Assembly (NCBI GenBank): GCA_005882415.1
Contig: VBAE01000006.1
Location: 1 to 16,547 of the forward strand
Length of the DNA: 16,547 nucleotides
From: Alphaproteobacteria bacterium
Lineage (GTDB): Bacteria; Pseudomonadota; Alphaproteobacteria; Sphingomonadales; Sphingomonadaceae
Reading direction: 5' to 3'
Shown: piece by piece, positions 1 through 5,295 of the stretch
Layout: every line of letters begins with the position of its first letter
Position numbering within the stretch: position 1 is the first letter of the stretch
Notes under the pieces: model-generated
What the model saw: the letters and a program-made list of their open reading frames with translations, nothing else
What the model was told of the DNA's origin: nothing
Databases searched by the model: none
Made by a program: the position numbers and the translations under genes

Positions 1-342
1 GAAGGCCATACCGACTTCATCTTCGCCACCATGGCCGAGGAATGGGGGCTGATCGGCGGCTTGTTCCTGCTCGCCTGCTTCACCCTGCTGCTGCGCTGGG
101 GAATCCTCGTCGCCCTCGACGCCAAGGACCGCTTCTCCCGCCTCGCCGCCGCCGGGCTGACGACGACGATCTTCCTCTACGTGGCGATCAATCTGCTGAT
201 GGTGACCGGAATGGCCCCCGTCGTCGGCATCCCCCTCCCCCTCTTCTCCTACGGCGGATCGGCGATGCTGACGGTGATGCTGTGCCTCGGCGGGCTGATG
301 TCGATCGACCGCCAGAACCGCCGCGACGTCCGCCGCCGCTGA
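1..342 (+). CDS. rodA: Rod shape-determining protein RodA, C-terminal end (5' truncated by window)
   Basis: This is the last 113 residues of a SEDS-family peptidoglycan glycosyltransferase, open at the left edge of the window. RodA polymerises glycan strands in the inner membrane during cell elongation, working with a class B PBP. What is seen: a start resembling EGHTDFIFATMAEEWGLIGG, then hydrophobic helices, then the family signature GIPLPLFSYGGSAMLT, then a short basic tail ending at TGA. The PLPLxSYGGS motif and the MSIDRQ tail fit RodA better than FtsW. The internal ATG at position 31 is not a start, because the conserved sequence continues upstream of it. The next gene downstream is a tRNA on the same strand. 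Confidence 0.93.
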   Translation, partial: EGHTDFIFATMAEEWGLIGGLFLLACFTLLLRWGILVALDAKDRFSRLAAAGLTTTIFLYVAINLLMVTGMAPVVGIPLPLFSYGGSAMLTVMLCLGGLMSIDRQNRRDVRRR

Positions 343-347
343 TCCGC

Positions 348-376
348 TTGCATTGTTGCTCCGGCCTTACTAGATG
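348..376 (+). promoter_or_regulatory. Candidate sigma-70 promoter for tRNA-Lys
   Basis: A TTGCAT hexamer at 348-353 is separated by exactly 17 nt from TAGATG at 371-376. This puts a start site roughly 15 nt before the mature tRNA 5' end. The -10 match is poor (3 of 6), so the call rests on the -35, the spacing and the position. Confidence 0.3.
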
Positions 377-398
377 GCCGCTCTGCCCCGACAGGCAT

Positions 399-474
<76 letters not shown>

Positions 475-524
475 TTTTCTCTCCAGACATGAGATGAAAG
501 GCCGTCGGGCACGGCAATCGGCGA

Positions 525-552
525 TTGACCCCTTCGCCCCTTACTCTATTGA
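525..552 (+). promoter_or_regulatory. Candidate promoter of the lipoprotein-Slam operon
   Basis: TTGACC at 525-530 (5 of 6 to the -35 consensus) and TATTGA at 547-552 are 16 nt apart. The stretch 547-569 is strikingly AT-rich for this genome. A transcript starting near 560 would have a leader of about 23 nt, enough to hold the AGGGG ribosome site at 571-575. I looked for a Fur box in the AT-rich stretch and could not support one. Confidence 0.35.
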
Positions 553-582
553 AAATTATAAATATTGAGCAGGGGTGGGACG

Positions 583-2373
583 TTGAACAAATCCGGTATG
601 TTGGTGGCCTGCGCGGCCATCGCGTTGTTGTCTGCGTGCGGCGGTGGCGGCAGCGCCGGCGTCAGTCCGATCGTGGCTCCGCCGCCCGCGCCTCCGCCCG
701 CGCCGCCCCCGCCGCCGCCGCCTCCTACCACCAACGCTACGCTCACGGACTTGCAGTATAGCCAGACGTTCGCCAGCGACGGCGCGACGGCGACCGCCTC
801 GATCGACCTCGGGACGAAGCAGACCACCAGCGCGACCACCGCTCTCTCCAGCGTGACCGTCAGCTACGACGCTCCGTCGAAGAGCTACACCATCCAGGCC
901 CCGGGACGTTCCCAGACTTTTGGGCCGGCCGACCTCCAGGCGTCGAGCGACGCCGACGAATCCGATTATCAGAAGCCGCAGGGTTCCGGCCGGGACTATC
1001 TAACCCTTGCGAAGACGCCCTTTACCTCGAAAACGGCGCCGCAATATGTCGGGCTCGGCTTCTGGCAGCGCAACAGCCTGTCCGGCTCGACGCAGGATAC
1101 CAGCTTCGACATCTTCGCGTACGGCCTCGCGACTCCGGCGACCGCGGTCCCCCGCACCGGCGCGGCCGTGTTCGGGATCGACGTGTTCGGCTTCTTTGTC
1201 ACGCCGGGCATATCGCCCAAGGGCGTCCAGGGCCACGGCACCTTCACCGCCGACTTCCTCAGCGGGGTCTTCTCGACCAGCACCTATCTCGACGAATTCG
1301 ACCTGACGGCGGACAAAGCGATGTTCGGGGCTCTGCAGCTCGATGGATCGGGCCTCATTTCCAGCACCGACGGCACCTTCTCGGGCGACATCGCCTATCG
1401 CGGCTTCGACGCGAGCGTCGGAGGCAAGATGAATGGCCACTTCTACGGCCCCCAGGCGCAGGAGGTGGGCGGCAGCTTCGCCGCCGACAATGGCAAGGGC
1501 AGCGCCCTTACCGGCGCCTTCACCGGCTCCCGCGATCCCAACGCGACCCCGGCCAACCTCGCGCTCACCAACCTCGTCGCGGACCAGAATTTCTTCGCCC
1601 AATCGGCTCTCCTCGATACCAACCGCATCGATGGGCAGCCGGACAAGCTCAACGACGCCTCGAGCACGCAGGCGATAGGCAGCCTCAATATCAAGACCGA
1701 CGGGAGCATCGCCTATTCGCCCGGCCGCTCCGACCTTCCGTTCACGACCTTCACCGCCGCCGACAAAGTCGCTTCAGCCCCGAACTGGACGACCTACCGA
1801 AAGACGGTGAACGGCCAGCCGGTCGAGCTTCGGCTTTTCACCCCCGGAGCCTCGAACACGCAGCTCGCACTGACCTATTCCAGCTTCGGCGCCTTCCGCA
1901 CGTCCGAGCATAATGGCGTCGTCGGCACCGATCACGACATCTATTTCGTCTACGGCCTCGAGACTGCCCAAGGACTGCTCTCCCGGCGCACCGGCAAAGC
2001 CCATTATGACGGGGTCCTGTTCGGAGCCGGGGCGAACAAGCAGAATTCGCTGCTCTACGACCTGAGCGGCACCTCGCTGTTCGACGTCGATTTCTCGGCG
2101 CAGGCGTTCACCGGAGCCCTCGCGATCCTCGGCAGCGACCGCGCGAACGGCAGCAAGACCGACTTCGGAACCTTCAATTTCAGCGGCGCCCTGGGCTACA
2201 CGAAGGATACGCTGTCGAGCCTCCTTCAGAACGGCCAGTCGGTCGGCCGCATGACCACGCGCTTCTACGGTCCCACCGGCGAGGAGATCGGCGGCAGCTT
2301 CGAGGCTTCCTCGCTTCGCCCGGACGGATCGGTCACCTTCCTCACCGGCGCGACGATCGCCAAGACGCACTGA
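583..2373 (+). CDS. TbpB-like two-lobed surface lipoprotein (Slam cargo)
   Basis: This is a predicted outer-membrane surface lipoprotein of 596 aa. The N-terminus reads MNKSGML, then a hydrophobic segment and the lipobox LSAC with Cys19 as the lipidated residue. A Gly-rich and then poly-Pro linker (about residues 30-48) tethers the fold. Two transferrin-binding-protein-B type beta-barrel lobes follow. Each ends in the family signature, FYGPQAQEVGGSF at about residue 287 and FYGPTGEEIGGSF at about 561. I chose the TTG at 583 because AGGGG (571-575) lies 7 nt upstream and the signal peptide then carries a Lys. TTG 565 and ATG 598 are alternatives. The stop is 7 nt before the Slam gene, so the two form an operon. 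TbpB-type proteins bind host iron or haem proteins in pathogens. In an environmental alphaproteobacterium the ligand is unknown, and a haem or metal carrier is only a guess. Confidence 0.86.
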   Translation: MNKSGMLVACAAIALLSACGGGGSAGVSPIVAPPPAPPPAPPPPPPPPTTNATLTDLQYSQTFASDGATATASIDLGTKQTTSATTALSSVTVSYDAPSKSYTIQAPGRSQTFGPADLQASSDADESDYQKPQGSGRDYLTLAKTPFTSKTAPQYVGLGFWQRNSLSGSTQDTSFDIFAYGLATPATAVPRTGAAVFGIDVFGFFVTPGISPKGVQGHGTFTADFLSGVFSTSTYLDEFDLTADKAMFGALQLDGSGLISSTDGTFSGDIAYRGFDASVGGKMNGHFYGPQAQEVGGSFAADNGKGSALTGAFTGSRDPNATPANLALTNLVADQNFFAQSALLDTNRIDGQPDKLNDASSTQAIGSLNIKTDGSIAYSPGRSDLPFTTFTAADKVASAPNWTTYRKTVNGQPVELRLFTPGASNTQLALTYSSFGAFRTSEHNGVVGTDHDIYFVYGLETAQGLLSRRTGKAHYDGVLFGAGANKQNSLLYDLSGTSLFDVDFSAQAFTGALAILGSDRANGSKTDFGTFNFSGALGYTKDTLSSLLQNGQSVGRMTTRFYGPTGEEIGGSFEASSLRPDGSVTFLTGATIAKTH

Positions 2374-2380
2374 TCGGGCC

Positions 2381-3613
2381 ATGACCGCTTTCCTTTTGGC
2401 GGCCCTCGCCGGCGCCGCCCTCGCGCCTGCGCCCGCGACTGCGCCGGCTCCGACGCGAATCGAAAGTCTCAGCGCCGCCCAGCTGTTCGCGATCGCCGAC
2501 GGTGCCCGCGCCGAAGGCCGGGTCGACGACGCCCTCGTATTCTATGAGGCGCTCACTCGCGACCCCGATCCCGAAGTGCGTGCGGAGGCCCGCTTCCGAA
2601 GGGGAATGACGCTCGCCGAGGCGAAGCGCTACCGCGAGGCGGCGGAGAGCTTTCGGGCGCTGCTCGACGAGAAGCCGGGGACTGCCCGGGTCCGGCTCGA
2701 ACTTGCCCGGGTCCTCGCTCTGCTGGTTGCAGCGGCGCTTCGCTCCAGCCGCCCGATCGGCGGCTCGTTCGAGATCGCGCTCGCCCCCGACAGCAACGTC
2801 AACCGCGCAACCGCCGCCCGAACGCTGGACACGATCATCGCCCCGCTCGTCCTGTCGGAGGATGCCCGTGCCCGCTCCGGACTTGGCTTGAAGGCGGGAG
2901 GGCAGCTTTATGCGCGGGTTCCGGTCGGGTCCCGCCTGGCCGTGGTGCCGCGGCTCTCCGGGCTCGGCCGCTTCTATCGTGCAGAGCGCTTCGACGACGC
3001 CTCGGCTTCGGCTCTGCTGGGCGTGGAGTGGCAAGGCGGCAAGGATCGGGTCACCGGCTCAGCAGGCGCCGGCTGGCGCTGGTACGGCCTCTCGCCTTAT
3101 GCGCGGACCCAGACGCTTGCTGCCGACTGGATCCACGCCGCCGGGCGCACCACCCAGTTCGTGACCAGCCTCGCCGCCTCGCGCGCCCGCTACGTTCGAA
3201 ACACGCTCCAGGACGGAGAGATTTACGCGGCGGCAGTGTCGATCGAGCATGCGCTGAACCCGGGCCGAGGATTCACTCTCACCGCTTCCGCCGACCGCCA
3301 GACGGCGCGCGATCCCGGCTATGCAACCGCTTCGGGGGGCCTCGCGCTGCTCGGCTGGCAGGAATGGGGCAAGGTGACGCTCTACGCCTCGGCGGCGCTC
3401 CGCCGCACCGAAGGCGATGCCCGCCTGGTCCTCTTCACCGACCGTCGCCGCGAATGGCTTTATCAGGCCGCTACCGGTGCGACCTTCCGGCAGGTGACGT
3501 TCCACGGACTGGCCCCCACCTTGCGCGTGACGTGGGAGCGCAACGTCTCGACGGTCGGCCTGTACGATTACAGCCGCCTCGCAACGGAGATCGGCGTCAC
3601 CCGGGCATTCTGA
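2381..3613 (+). CDS. Surface lipoprotein assembly modifier (Slam; type XI secretion outer-membrane protein)
   Basis: Slam proteins translocate specific lipoproteins across the outer membrane to the surface. The sequence shows a short signal peptide (about residues 1-21), a periplasmic TPR region (about 30-115, with helices such as RYREAAESFRALL) and a C-terminal 14-strand-type barrel beginning near GGSFEIALAPDSNVNR (about 128-142). The protein ends in a classic outer-membrane signature, RLATEIGVTRAF, with terminal Phe. It follows the TbpB-like lipoprotein by 7 nt, the usual cargo-transporter order. At 410 aa it is short for the family. Between LELARVLALL (ending at residue 115) and VAAALRSSRPIGG the second TPR helix pair and the linker expected in relatives (about 30-40 residues) seem to be missing, while the frame is kept. 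Family assignment is firm. Activity with the shortened TPR domain is uncertain. Confidence 0.9.
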   Translation: MTAFLLAALAGAALAPAPATAPAPTRIESLSAAQLFAIADGARAEGRVDDALVFYEALTRDPDPEVRAEARFRRGMTLAEAKRYREAAESFRALLDEKPGTARVRLELARVLALLVAAALRSSRPIGGSFEIALAPDSNVNRATAARTLDTIIAPLVLSEDARARSGLGLKAGGQLYARVPVGSRLAVVPRLSGLGRFYRAERFDDASASALLGVEWQGGKDRVTGSAGAGWRWYGLSPYARTQTLAADWIHAAGRTTQFVTSLAASRARYVRNTLQDGEIYAAAVSIEHALNPGRGFTLTASADRQTARDPGYATASGGLALLGWQEWGKVTLYASAALRRTEGDARLVLFTDRRREWLYQAATGATFRQVTFHGLAPTLRVTWERNVSTVGLYDYSRLATEIGVTRAF

Positions 3614-3702
3614 AGCGAGCGAGCGCCGGCGTTGTTTTTACTGGTTATTTGCGGGCTCTCGAGCAGCGGGCCCCGGGGTCGTGAGTGCGGTCCGCTTTAG
3701 CC

Positions 3703-3801
3703 TCAGCCGGAGATCGCGTTCATCACGATCACGGCGGCGGGCATCCCCACCACGATGATGGCCAGGAAGAAGGCGCTCTCGATTCTTTCGGTGCTTGTCA
3801 T
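3703..3801 (-). CDS. 32-aa single-pass membrane microprotein
   Basis: This is a short ORF starting MTSTERIESAFFLAIIVVG and ending MNAISG. It has a polar N-terminus of about 8 residues followed by one membrane helix (about 9-29). A Shine-Dalgarno GGAGA lies 6 nt before the ATG (3808-3812 on the plus strand). A leader of about 41 nt separates it from the -10-like hexamer of the composite regulatory element at 3849-3912. It is divergent from the Lrp-type regulator and convergent with the Slam gene. I do not recognise the protein. The ribosome site, the membrane helix and the duplicated upstream element make it more likely real than chance. Confidence 0.55.
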   Translation of the reverse strand: MTSTERIESAFFLAIIVVGMPAAVIVMNAISG

Positions 3802-3848
3802 TTCATGTCTCCACAAATCGGTGATGCCCTCTCGGGGGCGATGCATTG

Positions 3849-3912
3849 GGTATAGCGTGAGGGCCGCCGCAGGTGGCTTCGAAGGGCTTGACCCGGACCG
3901 CAGAGTCTGCGG
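3849..3912 (-). promoter_or_regulatory. Composite Lrp-type operator/promoter, copy A
   Basis: Reading toward the 32-aa gene on the minus strand, the element has four parts. First is a perfect 15-bp dyad CCGCAGAGTCTGCGG (plus strand 3898-3912). After 14 nt comes a 21-nt block (3864-3884) identical to copy B. After 9 nt comes TATACC (3849-3854) as a -10. A further CCGCAG half-site at 3867 lies 31 bp from the dyad half-site at 3898, close to three helical turns. This fits a multimeric Lrp-family protein wrapping DNA. On the plus strand TTGACC (3888-3893) and TTCAAT (3913-3918) flank the dyad just before the lrp start, so autoregulation is plausible. Protein identity is inferred from adjacency only. 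Confidence 0.6.
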
Positions 3913-3924
3913 TTCAATGCCGTA

Positions 3925-4404
3925 ATGAGCGCAGCCTTCACACTCGACCGGATCGACCGGCGGATCCTGGCCGCTCTGCAGGCGGACGGCCGGCTCACCA
4001 ACCAGGCGCTGTCGGAGCAGGCCGCGCTTTCGCCCAGCGCCTGCCTTGCCCGGGTGCGGCGGCTCGAGCGGGAGGGCGCGATCCAGGGCTACCACGCCCG
4101 CTTGGACCCGTTCGCCCTCGACGTCGGGCTGGTGCTGTTCGCTGAAATCACCCTGAAGGGCCACGCTCCCGAGGATCTGGCGCGCTTCGACGCCGAAATC
4201 GACGCGCTTCCGCAGGTCGTCGAATCGTCGCATGTCAGCGGCGCTTACGACTATCTGCTCAAGGTGGTCGTCGCGGACATGGCCGAATGGACCCGGATCC
4301 GCGAGCGGCTGACCGCAGAGCCTATCGGCGCCGACCGCATCAACACCCATGTGCTGATGCGCAAGCCCAAGATCTTCGTCGGTTATCCGGTCGAGATCCG
4401 CTGA
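3925..4404 (+). CDS. Lrp/AsnC-family transcriptional regulator
   Basis: This is a 159-aa DNA-binding regulator. The N-terminal winged helix-turn-helix occupies about residues 5-60: LDRIDRRILAALQADGRLTN is followed by the recognition helix SPSACLARVRRLEREG. The C-terminal RAM/effector domain starts near residue 70 and includes VVESSHVSGAYDYLLKV. Length and order match the family, whose members usually bind amino acids and assemble as dimers to octamers. No ribosome site precedes the ATG. A possible promoter (3888-3918) would put the transcript 5' end almost at the ATG, so the mRNA may be leaderless. The upstream dyad lies inside that promoter. The same element recurs before the 57-aa gene and the glutamate-synthase-like gene, suggesting a local regulon. 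The gene is convergent with the 99-aa gene, with 1 nt between the two stop codons. Confidence 0.94.
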   Translation: MSAAFTLDRIDRRILAALQADGRLTNQALSEQAALSPSACLARVRRLEREGAIQGYHARLDPFALDVGLVLFAEITLKGHAPEDLARFDAEIDALPQVVESSHVSGAYDYLLKVVVADMAEWTRIRERLTAEPIGADRINTHVLMRKPKIFVGYPVEIR

Positions 4405-4405
4405 G

Positions 4406-4705
4406 CTAGCCGAGCAGGAACAGGAAGGTGACCAGCGCGAAGGTCACCGGCACGGCGAGGAAGACGAGGAGCGAGGACAAGGGCGCCTTCAATTTCCTGC
4501 CATGATCGCCGTCGAACGCGTCGAGCTTGCCCGACAAGCTGCTGTCGGCCGTCATCAGGGCGCGGTCGAGGATGCTCAAAGTGGGGAAGAGGTTGATCAG
4601 CTCGGCGAGCTCCTGCTCGCTGAGATTGGGGTAGCGGCCGAGCAGGGCTTCGGCGCGCAAAGTCGCTTCCGAACGCGGTCTCGCGCGGGTGTAGGGGGTT
4701 GCCAT
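4406..4705 (-). CDS. 99-aa tail-anchored hypothetical protein
   Basis: This is an unrecognised small protein starting MATPYTRARPRSEATLRAEA. It has a basic N-terminus, then a helical stretch with LSEQELAELINLFPTLSILD (about residues 37-56), then a polar segment with GDHGRKLKAPL. It ends in one hydrophobic helix (about 78-98, SLLVFLAVPVTFALVTFLFL) at the very C-terminus. The topology suggests a tail-anchored inner-membrane protein with its soluble part in the cytoplasm. I chose this ATG because AAGGA lies 8 nt upstream. The frame stays open upstream to 4843, but that extension is Arg-rich and lacks a start signal. It is convergent with the Lrp-type gene, with 1 nt between stops. No copy of the composite element was seen upstream. 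Confidence 0.75.
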   Translation of the reverse strand: MATPYTRARPRSEATLRAEALLGRYPNLSEQELAELINLFPTLSILDRALMTADSSLSGKLDAFDGDHGRKLKAPLSSLLVFLAVPVTFALVTFLFLLG

Positions 4706-4842
4706 TTTCAGGTTCCTTTTCAGCGGACGGGCGAGCTCGCGACGCGAGTCACGCCCGTGACGAACGGGGTTCCGCCTGGCATCCGAAGCTGAGAATTTGC
4801 CGCGCCGAAAAGGGCGACCGGCTTGCTGACGATGCCTGCTCA

Positions 4843-4876
4843 CCGAACGCTTGCGCTGGCGAAGCGAAGCGTCCGG
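4843..4876 (-). terminator. Strong stem-loop, possible terminator or processing signal for minus-strand transcripts
   Basis: Plus-strand 4843-4852 pairs with 4867-4876, and 4854-4857 pairs with 4863-4866. Base 4853 is bulged and the loop is GGCGA. That gives 14 pairs. One pair is a G-U wobble in minus-strand RNA but an A-C mismatch in plus-strand RNA, so the structure favours the minus transcript. It lies downstream of the 57-aa gene and upstream of the 99-aa gene, both on the minus strand. There is no U-run after it, so rho-independent termination is uncertain. Confidence 0.4.
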
Positions 4877-4987
4877 CTAGCCGCCGATCATCAGGCGCTG
4901 AGCCTCCCGAGGGTGGCGAGGAACGTGCATGTTCATGGCTTCAACATGGGCCTTTCGACACATTAAGCAAGCGACCGACCGCGAGGG

Positions 4988-5161
4988 TCAGTGAATGAAG
5001 GCGACGCTCACCGGGTCGCTGGCCGGGAAGGTGCCCATCAACGCATCGTCGAGGAGCGCCTCCTGGCGCCTGCTGCGGTGCGGCGAGACGAGCCGGGCGG
5101 CATGCACCTGCACCTGGGCGGCGCGTTCGCGGATCGTCCTTGCGGCGAAATATTGCATCAT
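4988..5161 (-). CDS. 57-aa small protein with TFPASDP motif
   Basis: The protein starts MMQYFAARTIRERAAQVQVH, has a basic middle, and ends DDALMGTFPASDPVSVAFIH. The acidic-LM-x-TFPASDP-VS ending is a pattern I know from short alphaproteobacterial proteins of unknown function. AGGAG (plus strand 5165-5169) lies 3 nt before the first ATG and 6 nt before the second (5158), so initiation may occur at the second Met. The gene is divergent from the glutamate-synthase-like gene. Copy B of the composite element is placed so that its -10-like hexamer gives a leader of about 23 nt. No signal peptide or membrane helix is seen. The N-terminal half could form an amphipathic helix. Confidence 0.75.
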   Translation of the reverse strand: MMQYFAARTIRERAAQVQVHAARLVSPHRSRRQEALLDDALMGTFPASDPVSVAFIH

Positions 5162-5190
5162 CTTCTCCTGTTGCGGTTTGTCTCGCCTCC

Positions 5191-5254
5191 TTCATATCCC
5201 GAGGCCCGCCGCAGGTGGCTTCGAAGCCGCGTGCCGAAACTGCAGATTCTGCGG
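5191..5254 (-). promoter_or_regulatory. Composite Lrp-type operator/promoter, copy B
   Basis: This is the second copy of the element found at 3849-3912, with the same order and spacing. The dyad CTGCAGATTCTGCGG is at 5240-5254. After 14 nt comes the identical 21-nt block (5206-5226). After 9 nt comes TATGAA as a minus-strand -10 (plus 5191-5196). A CCGCAG half-site at 5209 again lies 31 bp from the dyad half-site at 5240. The element faces the 57-aa gene. Its dyad is about 41 bp upstream of the glutamate-synthase-like start, so it may act on both genes. Confidence 0.6.
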
Positions 5255-5295
5255 CTCCCCTTGGAGCTCCCCTCCGCCGCGGGTAAGACCGTGGG

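Noticed and set aside
547..569. AT-rich stretch before the lipoprotein gene as a Fur box
   Set aside because: Compared base by base with the 19-bp consensus, the match is poor. It is better read as a promoter -10 region.
678..726. CCG/CCT-rich tract in the lipoprotein gene as a nucleotide repeat or phase-variable tract
   Set aside because: The codons vary and the tract encodes a poly-Pro tether directly after the lipidated Cys, which is an ordinary linker for surface lipoproteins.
3618..3642. GCGCCGGCG followed by TTGTTTTT after the Slam gene as an intrinsic terminator
   Set aside because: The T-run is attractive but the stem is only about 4 pairs once a loop is allowed, so it is too weak to call.
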